NCBI RefSeq assembly: GCF_020252405.1
Contig: NZ_JADCDA010000033.1
Coordinates: 1-64,000, forward strand
Reading direction: 5' to 3'
From: Aestuariivirga sp.
GTDB lineage: Bacteria > Pseudomonadota > Alphaproteobacteria > Rhizobiales > Aestuariivirgaceae
DNA: 64,000 nt
Position numbers and translations under genes: made by a program. The first letter of the stretch is position 1, and each line of letters opens with the position of its first letter. Positions 15,879 to 23,506 of this stretch are shown piece after piece. The notes beneath the pieces were generated by a model. It saw nothing but the letters and a program-made list of their open reading frames with translations, did no database searches and was not told the origin of the DNA.

Positions 15879-18104
15879 TTGGACGATATGCAGATCGATC
15901 TGCTGACGGAAACTGTGGACCGCAGGCTTGACGAGGCCGCGGGCCAGATCGCCCATAGTCTCGCCGAGGTCAGCCGGGGCAACCCCTTCGGCGCGGAACC
16001 CAGCAATCAGCGGCTAGTCGACCGCTTGCGCCTGAAATCGGGCTTGAGCGAGGCGGAGGCCAGGGACCTTGCCCAGTGGATCAGGAGCGAGACGCCATCG
16101 CCAGGCGATGGGGAGGAGAAGACCGGCGACATGGAGGCGCTGATCGGATCCTCACTCGACTTCGTGGGGGTCGCCTTCTTCGACAGGGGCCGGGCGGTCG
16201 CCGATGCCGTCGTGCGCATAAGGTTCCGCGACGGGCGGCCGCAGGGCACCGGCGTGCTGATCGCACCCGGCGTGATCATGACGAACAATCACGTCATCTC
16301 CTCGCCCGCCGATGCCGGGCAGTTCGTGGTCGAATTCGGCTTCAAGAAGAACGCCGGCGGAGAGAGGACGCCAGTCACGTCCTTCGAGCTTGAGCCCCGG
16401 CGGCTGTTCGTCACCGACCCGCGGGACCGGCTCGACTTCACTCTCGTGGCGCTGGGCGTCAAGAGCAGCGGCCCGCGCGAGCTCTCATCATTTCCATTCG
16501 TTCCGCTGTCCGATATGCCGAACAAGCACATGCTGGGCGAAGTGGCGAACATCATCCAGCATCCGCGCGGCGATTTCAAACAGGCGGTGCTGCGCGAGAA
16601 CCGCCTCGTGGCGCGTCTCGACGACGTGCTGCACTATGTGGCGGACACGCTGGGCGGTTCTTCCGGATCGCCGGTGTTCAACAATGAATGGCAAATGATC
16701 GCCCTTCACCACTGGGGCGGCCCCGGTCCCATGGCCTTGGCGGCGATGCCGGGTAATCCACCCTCCGCCATCAATGAGGGGGTGCGGGTGAGTTCCATCG
16801 TCCGGAACCTGCGGGCGCGCGCCTCCGGCAGCGATGCCGCAAACCGCCAGATCCGCGCGCTACTGGACCTCTGGGACAGCGGGGACCGGATGCCGGCGGT
16901 GGTGTCTCGCCCAGTCATTTCCGGCCAGCCACGGCCGCCCAAACAACGCGTCGAGCAGCAGGAGCGAGGACACAGCATGGCCAACAGATCGGATGAGGAT
17001 TTTTCTGACCGGGCCGGATATGAGCCGGGCTTCCTGTCGGATTTCATCGTGCCACTGCCCGTCTTGCGGGATACGTCAATGGGCAGGCCCGCGCGCAATC
17101 TCGACGCGCGCATCGGCGAGGACCCGCACGAGCTCAAGTATCATCACTTCTCGATCGTGATGAACGGCGACAGGCGGCTTGCCTATTACACCGCGTGCAA
17201 CATCGATGGAAAGCTGACGCGGCACATCAACCGCAGGGACAAGTCCGTCAACATGAACCCGACGGCGGCCGACCTGCAGATCGAGAGCATGGGGCCGGAA
17301 GCCAGCGACGACTTCAGCACCGATTGGCGGATCAATCCCGACCAGCAGATGGGTGCCGCGTTCTACGAAAAGCAGAAGGTTCCGGGCTACCCGGACACAC
17401 AGGACCGCAACCGCATCGCGCGGATGTTCCAGAAGGGCCACATCATCATGCGCAGCGACCCGGCCTGGGGCACGAGGGAGATGGCGCTCGCCGCCGAACA
17501 GGACAGTTTTTTCTACACGAACGCAGCGCCGCAGCTGGGCTACTTCAACCAGGGAAGCCGTGACACGCACCCGGGCGAGAAGGGCAAGCTGCGCTGGCGC
17601 GCCGTCGAGACCTATGTGCTGCGCAATGCCGTCGAAGAGAAGGAACGGGTCTGCGTGTTTGCGGGCCCTGTGTTTACCGACGATGATCCGGTGTACCGGG
17701 GCCATCCGGTTCCGATGGCCTTCTGGAAGATCGTGGTGTGGTCGGATGGCGGGACACCGCGGTCAATAGCGCTGATCGCCAGCCAGCGCGAGGTGCTGGA
17801 TCAGCTCACCGAGGGCGTGCCGGAGAGTTTCGAGAACACGCCGGAAGCCTATGACGACCTGCCGGAACTGGCGCGCGTGAAGGAATTCCGCACCACCGTC
17901 CTCGGGATTGAGGAACTGACTCATCTGACGTTTCCCGATCTTGTGCGCGAGGCCGACATCGGCAAGGACTTGCCGGAGGGCACGATCCGTGCCGATGCGA
18001 TCACAACCACAGACAGCGTGGGCCGGGCTGCGGGACAACGGCCAGCAGATAAGCCTGCGAAGGCCTCCGTTGCGGACCGCAAGCGGCGCAAGCGCAAGTC
18101 ATAG
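15879..18104 (+). CDS. Trypsin-like serine protease fused to DNA/RNA non-specific endonuclease
   Basis: A two-enzyme protein of 741 residues. After a helical N-terminal region without a recognised domain (1–85), a trypsin/V8-like protease (about 95–315) shows His138 (TNNHVI), Asp186 (DRLDFTLVAL) and Ser262 (GGSSGSPVF). A linker with GHSMANRSDED leads into a NUC1/Serratia-type ββα-Me nuclease domain (about 390–690) with the general base His521 (QKGHIIMRSDPAWG, replacing the usual DRGH) and the metal-ligand Asn548 in FFYTNAAPQLGYFNQG. No signal peptide is evident, so it may act in the cytosol. The C-terminus is Lys/Arg-rich (DRKRRKRKS). The start is uncertain: TTG 15879 has GGAG 11 bases upstream, while ATG 15888 is three codons in. 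It separates aat from DUF2155, which are usually neighbours, and is flanked on the right by a dispersed repeat. A defence, toxin or stress role is inference. Confidence 0.85.
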   Translation: MDDMQIDLLTETVDRRLDEAAGQIAHSLAEVSRGNPFGAEPSNQRLVDRLRLKSGLSEAEARDLAQWIRSETPSPGDGEEKTGDMEALIGSSLDFVGVAFFDRGRAVADAVVRIRFRDGRPQGTGVLIAPGVIMTNNHVISSPADAGQFVVEFGFKKNAGGERTPVTSFELEPRRLFVTDPRDRLDFTLVALGVKSSGPRELSSFPFVPLSDMPNKHMLGEVANIIQHPRGDFKQAVLRENRLVARLDDVLHYVADTLGGSSGSPVFNNEWQMIALHHWGGPGPMALAAMPGNPPSAINEGVRVSSIVRNLRARASGSDAANRQIRALLDLWDSGDRMPAVVSRPVISGQPRPPKQRVEQQERGHSMANRSDEDFSDRAGYEPGFLSDFIVPLPVLRDTSMGRPARNLDARIGEDPHELKYHHFSIVMNGDRRLAYYTACNIDGKLTRHINRRDKSVNMNPTAADLQIESMGPEASDDFSTDWRINPDQQMGAAFYEKQKVPGYPDTQDRNRIARMFQKGHIIMRSDPAWGTREMALAAEQDSFFYTNAAPQLGYFNQGSRDTHPGEKGKLRWRAVETYVLRNAVEEKERVCVFAGPVFTDDDPVYRGHPVPMAFWKIVVWSDGGTPRSIALIASQREVLDQLTEGVPESFENTPEAYDDLPELARVKEFRTTVLGIEELTHLTFPDLVREADIGKDLPEGTIRADAITTTDSVGRAAGQRPADKPAKASVADRKRRKRKS

Positions 18105-18212
18105 AACATGATCCGCAAAAGTGGAACCGCTTTTGCGATAAGATCATTCTCAGGCTTTTGACTTGGCGCATGTTCCGTTCAGGCGAGTCCGCCTGAACGG
18201 AACATGCGCCGG
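18105..18212 (-). repeat. Two-hairpin dispersed element (A then B)
   Basis: The element starts right at the stop codon of the protease–nuclease gene. Module A spans about 18105–18152 (AACATGATCCGCAAAAGTGG to GATCATTCTC). Module B (18165–18210) is an almost perfect palindrome from TGGCGCATGTTCCGTTC to GAACGGAACATGCGCC. Orientation is opposite to the copies at 12696, 30140 and 62010. It occupies the gap to the convergent DUF2155 gene and could act as a bidirectional transcription or mRNA-end barrier. Confidence 0.9.
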
Positions 18213-18213
18213 C

Positions 18214-18678
18214 TCAGTCTTCCGGCTGATCGTCCTTTGGTTTCTCGGGCTGGCCCGTGGCGTCGGGCGCTGGCGTGGTTTCGACCGCGGGGGGTGGGGC
18301 GTTGGGGTCGCGGCAGCCGGTGAGCCACACATCATAGGTGGCATGTTCCATGGCGCTGAGGCCGGGGCTTTCGGCGAACATCCAGCCGGAGAAGATGGGT
18401 TTGCGCGTATTGTCGGTCTCGACCTGGTCGATCTTCACGAAGCCCGTGGTCTTGGGCTGTTCGGTGACGGGACGCGTATAGCAGACGTCCGGCTTGACGA
18501 TCACGCTGCCGAAGCGGCGTTCCTCGCCGATGGGAATTTCGAAGGTGGTGGTCACGCCGGTGATCTTGTCCAGCCCCGCAAACATGGCGATCGGATTGGC
18601 AATGCGCTCCGCCCGGGCGGCGCCACCCATGGCCGTGGCGAAAACGATGGATGCGCCGCAGAGGAAAACGGCTCTCAT
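18214..18678 (-). CDS. DUF2155 domain-containing exported protein
   Basis: The 154-residue product has a signal peptide (MRAVFLCGASIVFATA, cleavage near AARAE) and the alphaproteobacterial DUF2155 domain, recognisable by the ITGVTTTFEIPIGEE start, the two cysteines (PDVCYTRP and LTGCRDP) and the KPIFSGWMFAESPGLSAMEH core, followed by a Pro-rich acidic tail. Function is unknown; location is periplasmic by its signal. The open frame extends upstream to 18921, but residues before 18678 lack homology and the start at 18678 gives a clean signal sequence. In related genomes it lies next to aat. Confidence 0.85.
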   Translation of the reverse strand: MRAVFLCGASIVFATAMGGAARAERIANPIAMFAGLDKITGVTTTFEIPIGEERRFGSVIVKPDVCYTRPVTEQPKTTGFVKIDQVETDNTRKPIFSGWMFAESPGLSAMEHATYDVWLTGCRDPNAPPPAVETTPAPDATGQPEKPKDDQPED

Positions 18679-18920
18679 GCCTTCACCGCCCCGGCGCGCT
18701 GGAGCATGACTCAGCTCTTGATCCGGCGCATGTAATCCGCCGTCCATTTGCCAACGGCGCCGCTCGTGCGGATCATGCCCCAGGCCTGGACTGCGTTCGC
18801 CGGGCCTGGGCGCCAGCCATTGAATCGCGCCGGAGGCAAGGCCGGAGACGAAGCGCGCGCGCGTGCCATAGGATCCGGCGGACCATTGCTGACGGCGCGG
18901 GCCGGGCCGGGCTTCCGCCA
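18679..18920 (-). other. Gap between mlaD and DUF2155 with uncertain coding content
   Basis: This 242-bp stretch has two overlapping minus-strand open frames that I cannot match to a family. One continues the DUF2155 frame upstream. The other, read from an ATG near 18870 to a TGA at 18711, ends with the plausible-looking AWGMIRTSGAVGKWTADYM. A remnant of a small gene, possibly frameshifted, is possible; plain spacer is equally possible. Confidence 0.25.
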
Positions 18921-19436
18921 TCAGGGGGACTTGGTGTCCGTTGCGGGCACGCCCTGGCCACCGCCAGCCGGTGCCGCGCCCCCGTCACCCGGGCCTTTGT
19001 TGGCAAACATCGCCTGGCTGATGAGCGACCATATGTCGACGGCACCCTGGGTGTTGGAAATGACGCCGCCGTCGGCCAGCATGATTTCCGAACCGCCCTG
19101 TTCCAGCGAAATGAACTTCGAGCCGAGCAGGCCCTCGGAGGTGACCTTGGCGGTGGCATCGTCGGTGAGTTTCACCTTGGGATCGATCTCCATGACCGTG
19201 TTGGCCTGGAAGTTCCCGGTGTTGAGCGTGAAATCGACGACCGAGCCCACCTTAACCCCCGCAATGCGCACATCGGTGCCCACGCTTACGCCCTCGGCAT
19301 TGTCGAATTCGGCGCTGAGGCGATAAGCGCCGGAGGCATGGCCCTTGCCGGAGGTCTGATAGGCAAAGAAGAAGAAGACCGCCGCGATGATGACCACCAC
19401 GGCGCCGATCAGGGTTTCCACTGCCGAATTTTTCAC
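18921..19436 (-). CDS. mlaD: MlaD-family outer-membrane lipid asymmetry protein
   Basis: Periplasmic substrate-binding subunit of the Mla phospholipid transport system, anchored in the inner membrane. The 171 residues have one N-terminal membrane helix (about 7–27, VETLIGAVVVIIAAVFFFFAY) and an MCE domain (about 38–125) with the hallmark VSVGTDVRIAGVKVGSV and EGLLGSKFISLEQGG. The Gly/Pro-rich tail is short. The ABC partners mlaEFB are not in the window. It lies between NDUFA12 and DUF2155 on the minus strand, an arrangement seen in other alphaproteobacteria. Confidence 0.92.
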   Translation of the reverse strand: MKNSAVETLIGAVVVIIAAVFFFFAYQTSGKGHASGAYRLSAEFDNAEGVSVGTDVRIAGVKVGSVVDFTLNTGNFQANTVMEIDPKVKLTDDATAKVTSEGLLGSKFISLEQGGSEIMLADGGVISNTQGAVDIWSLISQAMFANKGPGDGGAAPAGGGQGVPATDTKSP

Positions 19437-19499
19437 GCCGCCCCTCCTCTCAGTGGCAAACCGGGATAGTTGCCAACCCCAGCCGAAATATGGCGACCC

Positions 19500-19898
19500 C
19501 TACTCCGGCCGCCAGGCGGAATAGTCAGGGGCGCTGGGCGCGGGCCGTGCGCCTGACAGGATCGAACCCTTGGGCCGATAGGCATTGGGCGTTCCGGTCT
19601 GGTTCGGAACGAAGGGCTTCTGCCACTCGCGCGGGGTGTAGTCTTCCTCGGTGGGCGGCACATCGGTGCGGTGGTGCATCCAGCCATGCCAGCCGGGCGG
19701 AATGGTGGAGGCTTCGGAATAGCCGTTGTAGACAACCCAGCGGCGCTCACTGATCGATCGCGGCACCGCCGACTTGGCGCGATAGTACTTGTTGCCGAAC
19801 TGGTCGGCGCCGACATAACTGCCCTTGCGCCAGGTGTAAAACCTCGTATTCAGCGTCTGGCCGTTCCACCAGGTAAAGAGCTGCTTCAGGAATAACAT
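19500..19898 (-). CDS. NADH:ubiquinone oxidoreductase subunit NDUFA12 homologue
   Basis: Accessory subunit of respiratory complex I, found in alphaproteobacteria and mitochondria (B17.2). The 132 residues contain the family landmarks FTWWNGQTLNTRFYTWRKG, VGADQFGNKYYR, RRWVVYNG and the PPGWHGWMHH motif followed by a Pro-rich C-terminus. Length matches bacterial NDUFA12 proteins. It is 63 bp upstream of mlaD on the same strand. The core nuo operon is not in this window. Together with Mth938 and the phytoene-synthase-like gene at 50.5–51.6 kb, it makes three complex I-related genes here. Confidence 0.93.
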   Translation of the reverse strand: MLFLKQLFTWWNGQTLNTRFYTWRKGSYVGADQFGNKYYRAKSAVPRSISERRWVVYNGYSEASTIPPGWHGWMHHRTDVPPTEEDYTPREWQKPFVPNQTGTPNAYRPKGSILSGARPAPSAPDYSAWRPE

Positions 19899-20031
19899 GT
19901 CGAATCGTCCGTTGCAGGCCAGCGGGCCCCCTGAAATTCTGGCGGAATATGGCGGAACGGACCAGCCCCGTCCAGCGCCGAATTGGCCTGTGCGCCGGTC
20001 ACCGCACCAGCAGCGGCAACACCTGCACCCG

Positions 20032-22050
20032 TCAGGGACTGGCGGTGATCAGGTCCTGCCGGATACCCCCGCGTTCATGCCCGGACAAGATGGCAATTCC
20101 CCCCGCGCGTGACAGCACGCCCCGCAGATCGGCAATGTCGGCAGCCGATGCCGGACGGGGCGAGGGAATGGCGTAGAGGTCGAAGCCATGCGTTCTCACC
20201 TCGCGGGTGAGGCTGACGAGATAGATCGGCTTGTAGGCCGTGCCTTCGGTCGCGGCGAGGCCGGTCTTGTAGATGCGGATCACCTCGCGCCCCTCGCCGT
20301 CGCCAGCCGCGGCCCGCGTGAGCGTGAGTTTCGCCTTGAGGCCCTCGTGCAGGGCCGGCCGCGGCGCGAGGTCCGGCAGCGCCGCATTGGGGTTGAGGTA
20401 AGGCAGGCTCTGCCCCCAGGTCCACTCCGGCGTCGCGCTCCAGCCGCCGGCTTCGAGCTGAGCCGCCAGCAGGTCTAGGTTGCCGGCAAACTGCGCGATG
20501 AAGCTCTCCTCCGGCTTGCCCGCAAGATCAATGCGGCGGGCGGGCAGCTTCTCCCAGTCCTTGTCGATCCATTGCGCGACGGGGACGAGCGTCAGCGGGT
20601 CCTGCACGGCGTACATTTCGCTGGCGCGCGTGAAACCGGTCGCCACATGCAGCGCGCCCGCGCCGAGAAACACCACGAGTGCGGTGGCGAACAGGCCGTG
20701 CGGTTTGATGCGGCGCGGCGGAATGGCCTCGATGGCGACGCCGAACGCCGCCATCATGACGACGCCGAAGGTGAGGCCCGCCAGCACGTCCGACAGCCAG
20801 TGCGCCCCGAGATAGAGCCGCGAATAGGCAATGGCGACGGCCAGTATGGCGCAGGTGGCATAGACCAGCGCCCTGCCCCAGCGGCCCATGGAGTGGCTCA
20901 CCAGCACGGCAAGGATGCCGAAGATCACCGCCGCCATGGTGGCGTGGCCCGAGGGGAAGCTGAACAGGCTGGCGCCGGAATAGGAGAGTTCGGTGGGCCG
21001 GGCCCGCTGTATGCCGAGCTTCATGGCAAGCTCGAAGGCCTTGGCCGCAACGATGGCGATGCCCGCCGCCCAGGCGGCGCGGTAGGCCTTGTGCCAGACC
21101 AGCCAGACGAGGATGGCGAGCGCCAGCGCCGACAACACAATTGTGTCGCCCATCATGGTGATGACCGTCATCAGCTCGTCGGCGGGCGCATTGCGCGACT
21201 CGCGCATCAAGGTGGCGAGCGAAACATCGATGTTGGAGACGGCATCGCTGGAAGCCGCGCGGATAGCGAGGTTGGCCAGCGCAACAAGGCCGGTGAAGAG
21301 AATGGCGGCGAACAGCACGATCATCACCGAGCGCGGATTGCCGGGAGACACCGCCCTGGCGAACCGCTGCCAGGAGCGGCCGCGCCTGGCCCTGGCCCAG
21401 GCGGACACCCGCGCCAGCAAATGGTTGAGGAATGGCGACACGCCCGCCGCCGCAAGCCGGATCACATAGCCCGCCAGAGCCAGCAGCACGAGCAGCACCA
21501 GCAGCACCACGAGCAAGCGGCCCGACAACTCCCCGGCGAAGGCCAGTCCCCGCCCGATCAGCACGCCCGGCACGACATGCGCGAAGGCCCAGACGATGCC
21601 CGACGTCACATTGACGAAGACGAAGAACAGCTGGTTCATGCCGAACATGCCGACGATGCCCGGCACCACTGACTTAACACCGGGCACGAAGCGCCCGATG
21701 GCGATCGACTTGCCGCCATGCTGACGCACGAAATCCTCGCCCTTCGCGACGAGCTGCGGATAGAGGTGAAGCGGCCACATGGTCTTGAGCCGCTGGCCGA
21801 ACAGGCGGCCGGCCCAATAGGAAATCTGGTCGCCCACAATGCAGCCGACGGCGGTTACGGTGACGACCGGCCAGAAACCGAGGTGGCCCGTTCCCACCAG
21901 CACGCCCGCCCCCACCAGCACCGCCGTCGAGGGCACGAACAGGCCGATGATCAGCAGCGCCTCGCCCATCGCAATCAGGAAAATGATGACGAGCGCCCAC
22001 TCCGGATGGACAGTGAAGTAGTCCAGATAGGGTTGAATGATGTCCAGCAC
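20032..22050 (-). CDS. DedA–PAP2–LssY multidomain membrane protein
   Basis: A 672-residue polytopic membrane protein with three parts. Residues 1–205 are a DedA/SNARE-associated domain ([32 protein letters not shown]), a family linked to lipid flipping. Residues about 245–440 are a PAP2 acid phosphatase domain with its three motifs visible as [18 protein letters not shown] and [13 protein letters not shown]. Residues about 455–640 resemble the LssY C-terminal domain. A plausible activity is dephosphorylation of undecaprenyl or phosphatidyl phosphate coupled to lipid movement; the substrate is not known. It is upstream of NDUFA12 with a 133-bp gap. Confidence 0.88.
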   Translation of the reverse strand: MLDIIQPYLDYFTVHPEWALVIIFLIAMGEALLIIGLFVPSTAVLVGAGVLVGTGHLGFWPVVTVTAVGCIVGDQISYWAGRLFGQRLKTMWPLHLYPQLVAKGEDFVRQHGGKSIAIGRFVPGVKSVVPGIVGMFGMNQLFFVFVNVTSGIVWAFAHVVPGVLIGRGLAFAGELSGRLLVVLLVLLVLLALAGYVIRLAAAGVSPFLNHLLARVSAWARARRGRSWQRFARAVSPGNPRSVMIVLFAAILFTGLVALANLAIRAASSDAVSNIDVSLATLMRESRNAPADELMTVITMMGDTIVLSALALAILVWLVWHKAYRAAWAAGIAIVAAKAFELAMKLGIQRARPTELSYSGASLFSFPSGHATMAAVIFGILAVLVSHSMGRWGRALVYATCAILAVAIAYSRLYLGAHWLSDVLAGLTFGVVMMAAFGVAIEAIPPRRIKPHGLFATALVVFLGAGALHVATGFTRASEMYAVQDPLTLVPVAQWIDKDWEKLPARRIDLAGKPEESFIAQFAGNLDLLAAQLEAGGWSATPEWTWGQSLPYLNPNAALPDLAPRPALHEGLKAKLTLTRAAAGDGEGREVIRIYKTGLAATEGTAYKPIYLVSLTREVRTHGFDLYAIPSPRPASAADIADLRGVLSRAGGIAILSGHERGGIRQDLITASP

Positions 22051-22572
22051 AGCGAAGCGGGTTCCTTGGTCGTCGCGGTTTACGAAAGTTGCGGGCGGGT
22101 CATGGCAGCCTCAACGTCCGGCCTCCCGCTCTTCCTCCGGGGCGTGACAATCGGACCCCTCCAATCGAATCCGCTCACAGGGATTTGCCACGCGCTTCCT
22201 GGTTTCGCCGAAGAAGGCTTGCCTTTGCGGAAGCAGACCGTGGGCATGCGGCACTGCCTGCCGATAGCTGCGGGCCAGTCCCCCCGACAGCCAGCCGTCG
22301 TGTCCCCCCCGGTTCATCGCCGGGGCGGGGCCGTCGCCGCCGGCGGGCAGGCATGTGAGCAGTGGACGCATCCACAACACTTAAGGAAATCGGTGTGGCA
22401 ATTACAAGACTCACAACTGCCTTTCGGGCATATCGACAGCTAATCAACTTGTCCGGTTTTGGGAGCACATCAAATGTCCGCTTTTTGTGTTTTGTTGGCC
22501 TGTGGGACGCTGGGCAAGGCGTAGCCTTGTCCACATTTCCACAGGGCTTGCGGCTGAGCGGATTTAAGCCGC
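22051..22572. other. Intergenic region with no recognised gene
   Basis: About 520 bp between the DedA–PAP2 gene and a transporter remnant. Open frames on both strands (for example 22111–22380 minus) have no homology I recognise and lack credible ribosome sites. Base composition drops from GC-rich to more AT-rich after about 22380. It may contain further decayed sequence belonging to the pseudogene locus. Confidence 0.4.
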
Positions 22573-22918
22573 ATGTTTTGTTTCGGTTGGCATTCCTGCC
22601 TGGGCGTGGCGCTGGGCCTGTGCATCGTGCCGGTCACACGCTTCTCCATGGGCTGCCTGCCGCCGGAGAAGGTGAGCGACGCGAGCGGCCGCCCGCCTGC
22701 TGCACATCGCCACAAGCGAACTGCCCGACCCCACCGATCCGATGGGCCTGCTCGGCGCCATGGACACGATCCAGGAAAGCGCGGTGACTCTTGCCGTGAA
22801 CGAGGCCTGGCTGCTGATGGGGGGCTGCACCCTTGCGGCCCTCGTCCTGCTCGTCATGCTGGGTCCGATTCGGGAGCCGAAGCCCGGGGCTCTCCTGGGC
22901 CAGCAGGCGGAGTTTTAG
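22573..22918 (+). pseudogene. Remnant of a DHA2-family (EmrB-like) MFS efflux transporter
   Basis: Two C-terminal pieces of a drug:H+ antiporter are present in different frames. The first (22573–22688) reads LGLCIVPVTRFSMGCLPPE then KVSDASG, the cytoplasmic loop and following motif typical of DHA2 transporters. After 22688 that frame becomes meaningless and the next frame gives LLHIATSELPDPTDPMGLLG, then AVNEAWLLMGGCTLAALVLL, ending GPIREPKPGALLGQQAEF and a TAG. The intervening RNLGG-type segment and all the N-terminal helices are missing. This is a deletion plus truncation of an old transporter gene, not a functional protein. Confidence 0.82.
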
Positions 22919-23231
22919 CGCATGTGCCAGTCAAGTGGGAACGGGCTGAACCTAGAAAACATTACTAAACAAATAGATAGAGCAATATTTTAAGTCCGTT
23001 TGATCGAAACCTGCTCCAAAGCCGCACTGGAGTTTCCGTCTGTGGATAGCGGTGATGACCGGCCCAATCCGGGACACCGCCATTCCGTTTCTGCCGATGA
23101 CTCCGGCGTCATTTACCATCCGGGGGAGGAGGGCCAGCCTGTGGACAGCGCGAATAAGCCGAAGGAGTCCTTGAGCTTACCAGCAGAATCGTATGAAACT
23201 TTCCATCTGCGTTGAGGTCTGGCACGTTGTG
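22919..23231 (+). other. AT-rich intergenic region upstream of nrdJ
   Basis: Between the transporter remnant and the nrdJ control region. Positions 22955–22995 form an unusually AT-rich island (ACATTACTAAACAAATAGA). A TTG-started open frame at 23000–23215 (71 residues) has no ribosome site or recognisable homology and is not called as a gene. Confidence 0.4.
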
Positions 23232-23278
23232 CCACAATATATGGTGTTAATCTTTCGTTAACACACTATGTATTGACG
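23232..23278 (+). promoter_or_regulatory. Tandem NrdR boxes upstream of nrdJ
   Basis: Box 1 (23232–23247) reads CCACAATATATGGTGT and box 2 (23263–23278) reads ACACTATGTATTGACG. Both resemble the NrdR consensus ACACWATATMTWGTGT. Their starts are 31 bp apart, about three helical turns, which is the spacing typical of paired NrdR boxes. NrdR represses ribonucleotide reductase genes when dATP is high. Box 2 overlaps the proposed −35 element. Confidence 0.85.
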
Positions 23279-23302
23279 CCCGGCGGCTGGGGGGACTAAA
23301 CT
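23273..23302 (+). promoter_or_regulatory. Probable nrdJ promoter
   Basis: TTGACG (23273–23278) and TAAACT (23297–23302) are separated by 18 bases, a good sigma-70-type promoter for an alphaproteobacterium. Transcription would start near 23309, leaving a leader of about 200 nt. The −35 hexamer lies inside NrdR box 2, so NrdR binding would block polymerase. Confidence 0.7.
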
Positions 23303-23506
23303 CCGGTTAATGATTGAGGGGTTGAGAGGAGAAGGCTGCGGGGGCAGCCGCATCCTCCGCGGAACACTCAAAAGAACAGGCTGAACAAGCCGGGGACGGC
23401 AGTTTCCGGGAACCGGGTGTGTGCGTCTTGCAACGGGGTGGATGGAGCAGCTCGGATAAGTTTTCGTGTGCTCGCGGCAACGATTTTACAGAGGGACTTG
23501 AAAAGA

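Noticed and set aside
23000-23215. 71-residue open frame before nrdJ
   Set aside because: TTG start, no ribosome site, no homology, and it ends within the regulatory region just before the NrdR boxes.
23303-23506. Cobalamin riboswitch in the nrdJ leader
   Set aside because: The leader has a hairpin but I could not find the B12-box or the other conserved cobalamin elements; NrdR boxes explain the regulation better.
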